A model generated the notes under the pieces. It did not search any database. It had not been told where the DNA came from and worked only from the letters and a program-made list of their open reading frames with translations. A program made the position numbers and the translations under genes. Below, one piece after another: positions 17,390-26,556 of a stretch of 64,000 nt of DNA. The stretch covers positions 620,001 through 684,000 of the forward strand of contig NZ_JAGSPA010000001.1 in the NCBI RefSeq assembly GCF_019204005.1. Direction: 5' to 3'. Source of the stretch: Pacificimonas pallii. Lineage in GTDB: Bacteria; Pseudomonadota; Alphaproteobacteria; Sphingomonadales; Sphingomonadaceae. Numbering within the stretch: the first letter of the stretch is position 1; each line of letters begins with the position of its first letter.

Positions 17390-19684
17390 ATGCCTCTAGA
17401 CCGGACTTCCATGGCACGATCCTCTTCCCCCTCTTTCCTGCGCCGCGCATGGGGTTATGCGTGGAAATCCACGCTGGCCATCGGCCTGTTGAGCGTGATC
17501 GGTCTCGTCATTGCCGTTGGCATCACCATGGCGACCCTTCCCGGTTTCGATACGCTGCGGACATCGCCTGTGGGTCAGGCTGTGCGCGTGAAAAGCGCGG
17601 ACGGCGCCGTCCTCGTGAATCAGGGTCCCAGCTATGGCGGCTGGCTCAGCTATGACGAGATCCCGCCCATCATGGTGCAGTCCATGCTGGCGGTGGAGGA
17701 CAAGCGCTTCATGTCGCATCCGGGTATCGACCCGAAGGGCATGGCCCGTGCGTTTTACATCAATGTCACGGCGGATCGCAGGCCGCAGGGCGCGTCGACC
17801 ATCACGCAGCAGCTCGCGCGCAACATCTTTCTGTCGAACGAGCGTACCTATACCCGCAAGCTTCGCGAGGCGCTGCTCGCGCTCGCGATGGAGCGCAAAT
17901 TCACCAAGCAGCAGATCATCGAGCTGTACCTGAACCGTGTCTATTTCGGCGGCGGTGCCTATGGCATCGATGCCGCCAGCCGCCGCTTTTACGGCCATTC
18001 CGCCACCCAGATGACACCGGCGGAATCGGCCATCATCGCCGGTCTTGTGAAGGCGCCGAGCCGCTTCGCGCCGTCCGCTGATGCGGAACGCGCCCGCGGC
18101 CGCGCCGACGTGGTCGCCCGCCTGATGGAGGAGCAGGGCGTCGTGTCCGATGGCGATGCCGTGCGCAGGGAAATCGCGGCGCTTGAATTCGCGCCGCAGC
18201 CAAAGGCGAACGATGTCCGCTACTTCACCGACTGGGTCCTGTCGCAGGTCGAGCGGCTGACCGACGAGACGAAGGAACCGCTCGTCGTGACGACGACACT
18301 GCTTTCCGCGATGCAGATCGCCGCCGCCGACGCGGTCAAGGGCCAGACGCCCGAAGGCGTGCAGGGCGCGCTGGTATCGATGAGCCATGACGGCGCGGTG
18401 CGGGCGATGATGGGCGGCCGGGATTATGTCGATTCCAACTATAACCGCGCCACGATTGCGGAGCGCCAGCCCGGATCCGCATGGAAGCTGTTCGTCTATC
18501 TCGCCGCCATTGAGGGCGGGCAGTTGCCTGACGATATCGTCAGCGACACGCCCGTCACCATCGAAGGCTGGACCCCGCGCAACTATGGCCGCTCCTATCG
18601 CGGCGAGATCACCATGCGGGAAGCCGCGGCGCGGTCGTCAAACAGTGTCGCGGCGCAGCTTGGCTACAGAAACGGCATCGACAATGTCGCCGATATGGCG
18701 GAGCGTTTTGGCATTCAGACGAGGATCAGCCGGCGGCCTGCCATGACGCTCGGGACCTCCACCGTGCGCCTGATCGAGATGACGGCGGCCTATGCGGCCG
18801 TCGCGCGCGGCGGTGTCGCCGTCGAGCCCTTTGGAATCACACGTATCGAGACCGCAAATGGCCGTTTGCTTTACGAACGCGATGTGCGCACGCCGCGCGT
18901 GCTGGTCGCGCCCTGGGTCGCAACCAACATGACCAACATGCTGCGCGCGGCGGTGGAAACCGGCACAGGCCGCGCCGCGCGGATCGACCGGCCGGTCGCA
19001 GGCAAGACGGGCACGACCAGCGACTATCGCGACGGCTATTTCGTCGGTTTCACGGGCGATATCACGACGGGCGTCTGGATGGGCCGCGATGACAATTCGC
19101 CCGTTCCCGGCCTCACCGGGGGGGCCGCGCCCGCCCGCGCCTTTGCCGTCTACATGCGCGCCGCGACCAAGGGCATGCCGATCCAGGAGCTCGACAGCGA
19201 CATCCGCATCGATGACGTGTTCGCGGAGCCGGATGCGGAAGTTTACGGTCTCGACGACACATGGGAAGGCAGCGACTGGGCCGAAGATACATGGCCGGAA
19301 GACGATTATTCAGGCGATGAAACACGGTATGGCGACGACTTCGCGCCTTTGACCGATGCCGCCGGGGCCGGGGCCGCCTACGCACCTTCCCACGCCGGTC
19401 AGCAGGCGCCGCAGGTCGGAACCGGACAATCGCCGGGCGCGGCGCAGGCCGAGGCTGATGTCGAGGTCGACTATGGCCGTCCGCCGCCGTCGGACATGCG
19501 CGCCGCCGATGTGCCGACCAGGCCGCGTCCGCCGGGTCGTCCCGCCGCTGACGATGGCTGGCTGGATGAACGCGCCCCAAGCGCTGCCGCGCCAGCCAGG
19601 CCTCCGCAACGACCGGCGGGCGGACGAACGTCCGGTGCCGCCGCGCCCGGACCGTCGAACCTATTGCCTGCCGACCCGGTGTAA
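17390..19684 (+). CDS. Class A penicillin-binding protein (transglycosylase/transpeptidase) with acidic and Pro-rich tail
   Basis: A bifunctional peptidoglycan synthase anchored by one N-terminal helix (about residues 25-50). The glycosyltransferase domain has EDKRF with catalytic Glu103 and the QGASTITQQLARN motif. The transpeptidase has SxxK at Ser363/Lys366 (PGSAWK), the SSN motif at about 416-418, and KTG at 539-541. After the catalytic domain, about 160 residues form an acidic stretch (about 598-640) and then a Pro-Ala-Gly-rich tail that should be disordered in the periplasm. Its 3' end overlaps the convergent metallopeptidase gene by 24 bp. It resembles PBP1A; the exact paralogue is not assigned. 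Confidence 0.95.
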   Translation: MPLDRTSMARSSSPSFLRRAWGYAWKSTLAIGLLSVIGLVIAVGITMATLPGFDTLRTSPVGQAVRVKSADGAVLVNQGPSYGGWLSYDEIPPIMVQSMLAVEDKRFMSHPGIDPKGMARAFYINVTADRRPQGASTITQQLARNIFLSNERTYTRKLREALLALAMERKFTKQQIIELYLNRVYFGGGAYGIDAASRRFYGHSATQMTPAESAIIAGLVKAPSRFAPSADAERARGRADVVARLMEEQGVVSDGDAVRREIAALEFAPQPKANDVRYFTDWVLSQVERLTDETKEPLVVTTTLLSAMQIAAADAVKGQTPEGVQGALVSMSHDGAVRAMMGGRDYVDSNYNRATIAERQPGSAWKLFVYLAAIEGGQLPDDIVSDTPVTIEGWTPRNYGRSYRGEITMREAAARSSNSVAAQLGYRNGIDNVADMAERFGIQTRISRRPAMTLGTSTVRLIEMTAAYAAVARGGVAVEPFGITRIETANGRLLYERDVRTPRVLVAPWVATNMTNMLRAAVETGTGRAARIDRPVAGKTGTTSDYRDGYFVGFTGDITTGVWMGRDDNSPVPGLTGGAAPARAFAVYMRAATKGMPIQELDSDIRIDDVFAEPDAEVYGLDDTWEGSDWAEDTWPEDDYSGDETRYGDDFAPLTDAAGAGAAYAPSHAGQQAPQVGTGQSPGAAQAEADVEVDYGRPPPSDMRAADVPTRPRPPGRPAADDGWLDERAPSAAAPARPPQRPAGGRTSGAAAPGPSNLLPADPV

Positions 19685-20380
19685 GTCCGCGCCGTGCGCG
19701 CGCAGCCAGATGTCGGATTCGCGCTGTGTGCCGCCCGCCAGCCGATCTGCCAGCGCATGGAACTCCGGTCCGTGACCGGCATGCACCAGATGCGCCACTT
19801 CATGGGCGACGACGGCACGGCGCACCAGCGGCGGCGCCAGGATCAGCCGCCAGCTGTAATTGATAGTGCCTCGATGCGGATTGCAGCTGCCCCAGCGGCT
19901 CGCCGTATCCCGAACGCGCACCGACGTGATGCGGCTGATCGCGGCACCCGGCTCCAGTTGCGCCGCGCAGGCCCGGCTATCCTCGGTCAGCCTCGCGCGC
20001 GCCTCGGTGCGTAGCCATCGCTCGACGCGCCCTGAAATCATGTCGGCCGGACCGCCGACGGTCAGGACGGCACCCGAAAGCGCGGGCATGCGGCGCGCGG
20101 TGACGTCATGGCGGATGCTGATATCCTCTCCCTCGAACGGCAGCGTACCGCCATCCTGAAAGGGCTGCGGCGCTGGCCATGTTTCCAGCTGGGCGGTGAT
20201 CCAGGCGTGTTTTTCCGCCAGAAAGCGCTCCGCCTTTGCGCGGCGCAGGTGACGCGGATGACTGACCGTGATGCGGCCCAGCCGCGGATCGGCGCGTAGC
20301 GTGATCCGCCGCGCCCGCGGATTGGGCAGGAAAACGACCGGAACCTGCCGCCCCGCCACATGAAAAATGTCCGTTGTCAC
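19661..20380 (-). CDS. YgjP/SprT-like (DUF45) zinc metallopeptidase-fold protein
   Basis: A 239-residue protein of the DUF45/YgjP-like family. The zinc motif is HEVAH in [20 protein letters not shown] near the C-terminus, and [23 protein letters not shown] is the conserved stretch before it. The family is often encoded near housekeeping genes; its substrate is unknown. Its start overlaps the YcgN stop by ATGA, making it the last gene of a SCO-YcgN-DUF45 operon, and its 3' end runs 24 bp into the opposing PBP gene. Confidence 0.9.
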   Translation of the reverse strand: MTTDIFHVAGRQVPVVFLPNPRARRITLRADPRLGRITVSHPRHLRRAKAERFLAEKHAWITAQLETWPAPQPFQDGGTLPFEGEDISIRHDVTARRMPALSGAVLTVGGPADMISGRVERWLRTEARARLTEDSRACAAQLEPGAAISRITSVRVRDTASRWGSCNPHRGTINYSWRLILAPPLVRRAVVAHEVAHLVHAGHGPEFHALADRLAGGTQRESDIWLRAHGADLHRVGRQ

Positions 20381-20811
20381 AGGACCCGTGTGGTCAGATG
20401 ATGCTCCATGGGACCGGCGTCCAGCTCTGACACGGTCCAGCCGCGCACCGAAATACCGGCCTCATGCACGCTATCGGGATCGCCGCTCACCAGGGGGTGC
20501 CATTCCGGCAGCGTCTCGCCCTGCGCGACCAGCCGATAGGCGCAGGTCGTAGGCAGCCATGCGAAGGTCTCGATCCTGGCCGCCGTCAGCCGGACGCAGT
20601 CCGGGACATGCGCCTTTCTGCGGCGGTAATCGGAACAGCGGCAGGTATCCCGGTCCAGCAGGCGGCAGGCGATATTCGTCGGGATAACGTCGCCGGTATC
20701 CTCATCCTCCATTTTCATCAGGCAGCATTTGCCGCAGCCATCGCACAGGCTTTCCCATTGATCCCGTGTCATTTTTTCCAAAGGGACGGTCTCCCAGAAC
20801 GGCGCTGTCAT
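20377..20811 (-). CDS. YcgN-family cysteine cluster protein
   Basis: A 144-residue protein with the conserved cysteine pattern of the YcgN/UPF0260 family: [18 protein letters not shown] near the N-terminus, followed by CRLLD, CRCSDY, VPDC and TTCAYR. The cysteines suggest metal or iron-sulfur binding, but the function is not established. It overlaps both neighbours by 4 bp (SCO gene upstream, DUF45 downstream), so translation is probably coupled. Confidence 0.93.
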   Translation of the reverse strand: MTAPFWETVPLEKMTRDQWESLCDGCGKCCLMKMEDEDTGDVIPTNIACRLLDRDTCRCSDYRRRKAHVPDCVRLTAARIETFAWLPTTCAYRLVAQGETLPEWHPLVSGDPDSVHEAGISVRGWTVSELDAGPMEHHLTTRVL

Positions 20812-21449
20812 GACGTCATCCAGCGCTCTATGTCCTTTGCCATATCTTCGGGGGAGACATCGCGCGCATAGATATTCACCGGCTTACCGTCGGCGTCCAT
20901 CAAATAGATATAGGCGCTGTGATCGACCAGATAGAAACCATCCTCGCGCGCATCGGCTTTCGAGGCGTAGATGCGATACGCATCGACCGCCTGCTGCACC
21001 GCGTCCGGCGATCCCGACAGGCCGAGCATTTTGGGGTGGAAGTTCGCCGCGAACTCACCGGCGATTTCCGGCGTGTCGCGCTCCGGGTCCACGCTGATGA
21101 AGATCGGCACGAGATTTCCGGCCGCGGCGAGGGCGGCCTGCTCGACCAACCGGTAGGCGCGGCCCATGCGTTCCGCATCGACCGGACAGACATCCGGGCA
21201 AAACGTATACCCGAAGTAGATGAGCCGCCACCGGCCCTTCAGGCTGTCATCGGTAATGATGTCACCTGCCGCATCGGTCAGCGCGAAATCGCCGCCGATC
21301 GCGGCACCGGCCATTGGATAATTCGTGCCCTGGGCCGCCGCCTCCGTTTCCTGCGAAGTCTCGGAGCAGGCGGCAAGGCCAAGCATGATGATAGCGGCGA
21401 GAAAGGCGCCCGAACGCGTGCGCGCGGCGTCTGGTTGTTTCGTGTTCAT
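20808..21449 (-). CDS. SCO1/SenC-family copper chaperone lipoprotein
   Basis: A 213-residue thioredoxin-fold protein that in its family delivers copper to the CuA centre of cytochrome c oxidase. Copper ligands are visible in the FCPDVCP motif, and a downstream His in [10 protein letters not shown] supplies the third. The N-terminus from the ATG at 21449 has a lipobox LGLAAC (Cys28), so it should face the periplasm. A longer reading to 21509 adds 20 residues without a signal character. It starts the SCO-YcgN-DUF45 operon and is divergent from the ankyrin gene. Confidence 0.92.
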   Translation of the reverse strand: MNTKQPDAARTRSGAFLAAIIMLGLAACSETSQETEAAAQGTNYPMAGAAIGGDFALTDAAGDIITDDSLKGRWRLIYFGYTFCPDVCPVDAERMGRAYRLVEQAALAAAGNLVPIFISVDPERDTPEIAGEFAANFHPKMLGLSGSPDAVQQAVDAYRIYASKADAREDGFYLVDHSAYIYLMDADGKPVNIYARDVSPEDMAKDIERWMTS

Positions 21450-21501
21450 GTCGTATAGACTATAGAAACTGGCGTATGAATCCACAGGTGAACAGGGACA
21501 G

Positions 21502-22101
21502 ATGGTCATGATATGGGGACGACTCTTCGTCGCAGCGGCGACCGCGATGGCATTATCGGTACCCGCATCGGCACAGTTCAGCGAGCGTTACGAGTTCTTC
21601 AAGGCGGTCGAGGAAGAAAATGCCGCGGAGGTCAAGGCCATGGCCGAATCCGCCTCGTCCACGATCATAAACAGCAAGAAACGCGAAAGCGGGCGAACGG
21701 CGCTGCATATCGTCACCGAAAAGCGTGACGCATCGTGGATCAATTTCCTGAAGGGTTTCGGCGCGGACGTGAACGTGAAGGACGATGCCGGCGACACGCC
21801 GCTGATCCTGGCCGCCAGTTTGCGCTTCACCGACGGCGTACAGCTACTGCTCGCTTATGGCGCGCGCGTCGATCTTGCCAATAATCGCGGAGAAACGCCG
21901 CTTATTCGCGCCGTTCAGCGTGCCGATATGGAGGCTGTCCGCCTGCTCTTGAAGGCCGGGGCCAATCCCGACCAGGCCGATCACGTCGCCGGACTCAGCG
22001 CCCGCGACTATGCCGCCCGCGACCGCCGTGCCCGCCGGATCCTGACGCTCATCGAAAATTTCGAAAATGAGGCTGAGGACAAGGTCGGCCCGGCCCTATA
22101 G
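21502..22101 (+). CDS. Secreted ankyrin-repeat protein
   Basis: A 199-residue protein with a Sec signal peptide (cleavage expected after PASAQ, near residue 25) and about four ankyrin repeats; the clearest are GRTALHIVTEKRDASWINFL, DAGDTPLILAASLRF and NRGETPLIRAVQRADMEAV. Ankyrin repeats mediate protein binding; the partner is unknown. It should be periplasmic. It is divergent from the SCO gene, and it is followed by a decayed gene on the other strand. Confidence 0.88.
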   Translation: MVMIWGRLFVAAATAMALSVPASAQFSERYEFFKAVEEENAAEVKAMAESASSTIINSKKRESGRTALHIVTEKRDASWINFLKGFGADVNVKDDAGDTPLILAASLRFTDGVQLLLAYGARVDLANNRGETPLIRAVQRADMEAVRLLLKAGANPDQADHVAGLSARDYAARDRRARRILTLIENFENEAEDKVGPAL

Positions 22102-22123
22102 CACCCGGCATATATCCGCAGGG

Positions 22124-22415
22124 TTAAGTCGGCCTGCGATGACATATGGGGTTCGTCAATCGCCCGCAGACCCGCGCTTCGAACCGCGCGTCGATGTGGC
22201 GCTCGGCGGCCGCATAGCCCTCGGCAATGAAGGCATCCGCCGTCGCTTCGGTGCGTTTCAGGCCACTGGTGATCAGCACCGCATCTTTCGGCAGCCCATC
22301 GGCCAGCCATGCATAGCCCGCTTTATCGGACGCGTGTCCGCCGCATCGTCATACATCTTGCGAAACAGGCCAGGCGCGCCCTTGAGGACCGGTCAGCCTG
22401 TGCGGATTGGCTCAT
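22124..22415 (-). pseudogene. Decayed gene remnant, possibly histidine-phosphatase-like
   Basis: Read on the minus strand, a good Shine-Dalgarno (AGGAAAG) precedes an ATG at 22415, but that frame reaches a stop after about 31 codons. A second frame then reads PGLFRKMYDDAADTRP and a third reads AWLADGLPKDAVLITSGLKR followed by TEATADAFIAEGY, ending at a stop at 22124-22126. The last part recalls the SxLKRTxxTA segment of histidine phosphatases. The shifts between frames suggest a broken gene and not three separate ORFs. The family call is weak. Confidence 0.35.
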
Positions 22416-22450
22416 ATTTTCTTTCCTGTCAGCACGCTATAGCATCCGTA

Positions 22451-23734
22451 ATGAAAAGCGCGACCCACCCCCTGCCGGAGACCCTGGGAATACCGGGTAT
22501 CCGGGTACGCACGCTCATCATGATCCGCTGGATGGCGATTGGCGGACAGGCGATCACTCTGCTCATCGTCGCCCTCGGCCTTCGTTTCGAATTCCCCTAT
22601 CTGGCAGCGGCGGCGGCCATTCTCGCCTCCTTCATCCTGAACTGCAGCCTGCTGTTCCTGTATCCGCGCAAGGCGCGGCTGGTCGGCGGTGAAGCGCTGG
22701 CACATCTTGGCTTCGACCTCGTACAGCTGGGCGTGCTGCTGTTCCTGACCGGCGGGATCGGCAATCCCTTTGTCGTTCTGATGATCGTGCCTGTGGTCGT
22801 TTCCGCCACGCTGCTGTCCAGCCGGGCAACTTTCGTGCTGATCGCCATCGCCATCGCGATCCTGTTCGCGGATTGGCAGTGGGCACGGCCGCTGCCGTGG
22901 AATGGCAACCCGCCTGCCATGCCCGAATTGCTTCAGGGCGCGATTTTTGCGGCGCTGGCTTTCACCATTATCTTTATCGCGCTCTATGTCCTTCGCGTAT
23001 CGCTGGAGGCGCGGCGCTGGCAGCAGGCGCTGGTGACCACGCAGGCCGTTCTGGAGCGGGAAACGAAGATGTCCGCGCTGGGCGCGATGGCGGCGGCGGC
23101 GGCGCACGAGCTTGGCGGACCATTGGGCACGATCACCCTCATCGCAAAGGACCTGAATCAGGAGTTGAGCGGCGATCCCGACTTCGGCGCCGATGTGGAA
23201 CTGCTCGCGCGGGAGGCGGAGCGGTGCCGCGCCATCCTCACCGGTATCGCGCAGCGATCCGAGGCGGAGGCGCCGTTTCCGGAACTGCCCCTGTCAACGC
23301 TTCTCCACGAAATCGCCCATGATTTCCCGGAAGCGCGGGTACCCATCACGGTGGCGCCCGCGGCAACGTCGCTCCCCATCGTCCCGCGTACATCGGAACT
23401 TCGGCACGGTCTTTTAAACCTGGTCGACAATGCGCTGCGCTTCGCCACAAGCGAAGTGGTCCTGGCCGCCACAGCGGATACGGACCGGCTTGCCATCCAT
23501 ATCGAGGATGATGGTCCCGGTTTCCGCGCGGACCTGTTACCGCACCTCGGGGAACCCTATCTTGGTCCCTCCCGTTCAGGCAGCGGTGGCACGGGCCTTG
23601 GGATATTCATCGCGACAACGCTTTTGGAGCGGACGGGCGCGCGGGTCCGGTTCGGCAATCGCCAGCGCGGCGGCGCGCGGGTTGAAATCAGCTGGCCTCA
23701 GAAAGAGGCCGAGGAACAGGAGACGATCATATGA
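22451..23734 (+). CDS. regB: Redox sensor histidine kinase, RegB/PrrB/ActS family
   Basis: A 427-residue inner-membrane sensor kinase with about six hydrophobic helices to residue 182. The quinone-binding motif GGIGNPF is at 101-107 between helices, the phosphorylated His219 lies in AAAHELGGPLGT, and a conserved Cys259 (ERCRAIL) is 40 residues later, the same spacing as the redox-active His/Cys pair known in RegB. The ATPase part has the N box (LLNLVDNALRFA) and DDGPGF and GGTGLGIF. RegB responds to quinone redox state and controls respiration, fixation or photosynthesis genes in relatives. I start at the ATG at 22451; the open frame extends upstream into the decayed gene. ATGA overlap with regA. 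Confidence 0.93.
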   Translation: MKSATHPLPETLGIPGIRVRTLIMIRWMAIGGQAITLLIVALGLRFEFPYLAAAAAILASFILNCSLLFLYPRKARLVGGEALAHLGFDLVQLGVLLFLTGGIGNPFVVLMIVPVVVSATLLSSRATFVLIAIAIAILFADWQWARPLPWNGNPPAMPELLQGAIFAALAFTIIFIALYVLRVSLEARRWQQALVTTQAVLERETKMSALGAMAAAAAHELGGPLGTITLIAKDLNQELSGDPDFGADVELLAREAERCRAILTGIAQRSEAEAPFPELPLSTLLHEIAHDFPEARVPITVAPAATSLPIVPRTSELRHGLLNLVDNALRFATSEVVLAATADTDRLAIHIEDDGPGFRADLLPHLGEPYLGPSRSGSGGTGLGIFIATTLLERTGARVRFGNRQRGGARVEISWPQKEAEEQETII

Positions 23735-24267
23735 GTGACACCAAGGAAGGCACGCTGCTGCTTGTCGACGACGACAACAGCTTTCGGCAGCGGCTCGACC
23801 TCACCTTGTCGCGCCGGGGCTATGACGTTCTTGCTGCCGCTGGTCTTGCAGAGGCGCGGTCACTCGCCGCCACGTCGAAGCCCACCCATGCCGTGCTCGA
23901 CATGCGGCTGGAGGATGGCAGCGGCCTTGATCTTGTCGGAGAGCTGCGCGCCGCCAATCCGGGCATCCGCATCGTGATGCTGACGGGCTATGGCAATCTC
24001 GCCACTGCCGTGGCCGCGGTGAAGGCCGGAGCGGTCGACTATCTCGCAAAGCCGGCGGATCCCGATGACATCATCAAGGCCCTCGATGCCAATTCGGGCG
24101 ACAAACCGGCCCCGCCCGAGGATCCAATGTCGGCCGACCGGGTGCGCTGGGAGCATATACAGCGGGTCTACGAGCTTTGCGACCGCAACGTCTCGGAAAC
24201 CGCGCGCCGCCTGAAAATGCACCGCCGCACCTTGCAGCGCATTCTGGCCAAGCGCAGCCCGCAATAA
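23731..24267 (+). CDS. regA: Redox response regulator, RegA/PrrA/ActR family
   Basis: A 178-residue cognate of RegB. The receiver domain has the acidic pocket LLVDDDNSF, the phospho-acceptor Asp57 in AVLDMRLEDGSGL, and Lys in YLAKPADPDDI. The C-terminal Fis-type helix-turn-helix is the near-invariant family ending, with RVRWEHIQRVYELCDRNVSE and ETARRLKMHRRTLQRIL. It should bind DNA and control redox-responsive operons. It is translationally coupled to regB by a 4-bp overlap. Confidence 0.96.
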   Translation: MSDTKEGTLLLVDDDNSFRQRLDLTLSRRGYDVLAAAGLAEARSLAATSKPTHAVLDMRLEDGSGLDLVGELRAANPGIRIVMLTGYGNLATAVAAVKAGAVDYLAKPADPDDIIKALDANSGDKPAPPEDPMSADRVRWEHIQRVYELCDRNVSETARRLKMHRRTLQRILAKRSPQ

Positions 24268-24395
24268 ACGGCTGTCACGGCGGGCGGCAGCCTCGCAGGT
24301 CGCGGCAGCCGGACCGCGCTGATTCCTCGCCCCGCCAGAAGGCGTCCGCTTCCGTGACAGGGCGCGCGCCCGGCATATGGAGGGCAATGAACCGG

Positions 24396-24872
24396 CTATC
24401 CCCTCCCTTCCAGGAACGGGTCCGCATTGCGCATGTGCCGCGCCGCTGCGGCCCGCGCGAACAATAGCGTCGCCCGTTTGCGCCGGGCGGGTGCCAGACT
24501 GTCCTGCGCGGGCGGGCGCAGGACGGCGGCCTCGAACCGGTCCGCCACGATCAGCCCGCTCATTTCCGGAGAGAAGCACGCCTCGTCCAGTAGTGACGCC
24601 TCGAATCCCGCCGGGATTCCCCAGTAGAATTCATCGCACCAGGGCAAATAGTCGCGCCATTTCGCATCGCCGCGCAGATCGGCGACGGACACCTTGATCT
24701 CGACGATGGTAATTCGGCCGTCCTCGCCAAAGGACATGATGTCGGCCCGGCGTCCACCCGGCAGCATCATCTCGGTCAGGCAGTGTGACTTACGCTGCCA
24801 GAACAGCCGTGCAATGCCTCTTGCGACATCGTGCGCGGTCAGCGGCGAATCGGAAAGGGCGATGTCCTGCAT
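24396..24872 (-). CDS. mmcB: MmcB-family DNA repair protein
   Basis: A 158-residue protein of the MmcB family. The nuclease-like core has RADIMSFGEDGRITIVEIKVS, where the Asp and the EIK motif resemble PD-(D/E)XK endonucleases. In Caulobacter MmcB belongs to the SOS-linked response to mitomycin C. LexA-box inspection was not done by computation, so regulation is left open. The gene is convergent with regA, with a 128-bp gap holding nothing recognisable. Confidence 0.9.
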   Translation of the reverse strand: MQDIALSDSPLTAHDVARGIARLFWQRKSHCLTEMMLPGGRRADIMSFGEDGRITIVEIKVSVADLRGDAKWRDYLPWCDEFYWGIPAGFEASLLDEACFSPEMSGLIVADRFEAAVLRPPAQDSLAPARRKRATLLFARAAAARHMRNADPFLEGRG

Positions 24873-24965
24873 CCGGGAACATTACCGGAACATATCGGCA
24901 GGCGAAACCCGTTATCATTCCGGGCCGCCGGTGCGCGGCCCGACCGGTCGAAACGGGAGGACGGC

Positions 24966-25598
24966 CTAGCGGTAAAAGATATGCTGACCGATATCGGCCG
25001 TTTTTTCGAACGCCCGGCGCCATTTCGGCTGCACATATGTCGCGTGGAAAAAGACAGCCTCGTCGGTCACGTCTTCCCAATTTTCCGTCGCCGCGACAAC
25101 CGCGACGGCCTCCGCGCGCTTCCAATTATTGTTCGGCACCGCCGGAACATCGGGCTTGCCGTCAAATGTGAAGCTGAACTGCGAGCGCTGGTAGACCACT
25201 GCGCAGATCGAGGACGGCCAGCGACGATCGTCGACACGGTTCAGGACGACCTGCGCGACGGCAAGCTGTCCCTCCAGCGGTTCACCGCGGGCTTCATTAT
25301 ACACGGCGCTCGCAAGGCAGCGCATTTCTTCGTCCAGCTCGGGCGTACCATAGTCGCGCACGTTGCGAACCAGCGTATTGAGGCTGATATCATGCGCGGG
25401 CGCCTCGATCTCGGCCTGCGTGGAAACAGCGGCCAGCGGCTGGATAAAGTCGAAATCCTCCGCTTCCAGCGTGAATGTGACGGGCGGCGCATCCTGCAGA
25501 ACGACCGGTGCGGCTTGCAGGTCGGTCGATACGTCTGCGGCTGCGAGCAGCCCAAGACTGCCGAGGGCCAGTGCGATGGCCCGCTTTGATTTCAACAT
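24966..25598 (-). CDS. SleB-type cell wall hydrolase (hydrolase_2 domain)
   Basis: A 210-residue exported protein. The N-terminus KSKRAIALALGSLGLLAAAD is a signal peptide. The catalytic domain from about residue 90 has the SleB features MRCLASAVYNEARGEPLEGQ and then AQVVLNRVDD, CAVVYQRSQFSF, and a C-terminal FFHATYVQPKW. The catalytic Glu is expected at the start of the NEARGE motif. It should cleave peptidoglycan in the periplasm. Both neighbouring gaps are short; it is not clearly in an operon. Confidence 0.92.
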   Translation of the reverse strand: MLKSKRAIALALGSLGLLAAADVSTDLQAAPVVLQDAPPVTFTLEAEDFDFIQPLAAVSTQAEIEAPAHDISLNTLVRNVRDYGTPELDEEMRCLASAVYNEARGEPLEGQLAVAQVVLNRVDDRRWPSSICAVVYQRSQFSFTFDGKPDVPAVPNNNWKRAEAVAVVAATENWEDVTDEAVFFHATYVQPKWRRAFEKTADIGQHIFYR

Positions 25599-25747
25599 GT
25601 GTTTTAGTCCGTTTAAGGATCGGTGCGGGTCTTAAGTCGTGCCCGGCGTGCAAACTGTAACTGCACTCAGTCGATCTCGTTAAATCCAGACGCCCCCATT
25701 GGCGCAAATTCCTTGTTTCAGGAAGATGCAGTCAAAATCCCTAAATA

Positions 25748-26059
25748 TCAACTTACCGAGGCCAAATCCGCGATGAACTGTGCAGGATCAGGGATGTCCA
25801 GTTCAATTAACCATAAATCAGGATCATAGCGGCGCTGTTTCTCCAGCGTTTCTTCCAGTTTTTTACTGTCTTCCGGCTCGTTTTCCACCAGTGCGCGCCA
25901 GTCCACCGTGCCGTCGCCAAGGTTTGTTCGTGCCCAGGCGGACACGTGCGAATCGCGGCCGCGCAGGATCAGGATCACCGCGCCGGCCACGGGCTCACCC
26001 TTGGCGATGATCGTGGCGAACCCGCCGTTCGTCGTGACGTTCCGGCGCAGCCCGTCCAA
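25748..26059 (-). CDS. DUF1491 family protein, non-canonical start
   Basis: A protein of about 103 residues in the alphaproteobacterial DUF1491 family, with GGFATIIAKGEPVAGAVILI and the acidic C-terminal half ending WLIELDIPDPAQFI. Function is unknown. The start is odd: the family N-terminus (RLPTRLWLDGLRR) continues upstream of the TTG at 26059, but that frame has only TTG and CTG codons before a stop. A CTG at 26086 would overlap the TGA of the thioesterase gene (CTGA) and give 112 residues. The TTG is annotated here because it is the first conventional start codon. Confidence 0.8.
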   Translation of the reverse strand: MDGLRRNVTTNGGFATIIAKGEPVAGAVILILRGRDSHVSAWARTNLGDGTVDWRALVENEPEDSKKLEETLEKQRRYDPDLWLIELDIPDPAQFIADLASVS

Positions 26060-26082
26060 CCATAATCTGGTCGGCAGGCGGG

Positions 26083-26553
26083 TCAGGCGCCGACATCCTT
26101 TTCATGCTGATCCTGGCGCCGATAACCATCGAGATCCGCCAGTGCGATTTTCGAGCGCATGAATGTGCCGGTACCGCGCGCGACTTCCTCGCCATCGGCC
26201 GTCGTCAGCGTGCTCTCGCCGACATAGAGCCGCCGTCTGCCGCTGACGAAACGGCCTTCGGCGACCAGGGGTCCGGCGGGCACGGGCCGCTCCATGTGAA
26301 GATTGAAGGCGGTCGTCAGTATGAACACGTCGCTCACGAGGGAATTGACGGCGTAAAAGGCCGCGTCGTCCAGCATCTTGAAATAGATGGTGCCATGCGC
26401 GGCCCCGGCGGCATGAAAATGCTGCGGGTGCACGTCGAATTCAATCCGCGACACACCTTCCGCCGGCAAGGTCAGACGCGACGAAAACATGTCGTTGATC
26501 GGCGCGCGGGCATAGAGTCTCTCCAGCGCCGAACGATGTGCCAGCCCGGTCAT
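26083..26553 (-). CDS. PaaI-family hotdog thioesterase
   Basis: A 156-residue hotdog-fold protein. It has the PaaI-type core HPQHFHAAGAAHGTIYFKML, in which the glycine-rich segment precedes the central helix, and it ends with the sheet strands GPLVAEGRFVSGRRRLYVGE. Hydrolysis of an acyl-CoA thioester is the expected reaction; the substrate is not known. It lies 3 bp downstream of ptsN and shares its stop region with DUF1491, so the four genes hpf-ptsN-thioesterase-DUF1491 form one transcript. Confidence 0.9.
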   Translation of the reverse strand: MTGLAHRSALERLYARAPINDMFSSRLTLPAEGVSRIEFDVHPQHFHAAGAAHGTIYFKMLDDAAFYAVNSLVSDVFILTTAFNLHMERPVPAGPLVAEGRFVSGRRRLYVGESTLTTADGEEVARGTGTFMRSKIALADLDGYRRQDQHEKDVGA

Positions 26554-26556
26554 AAG

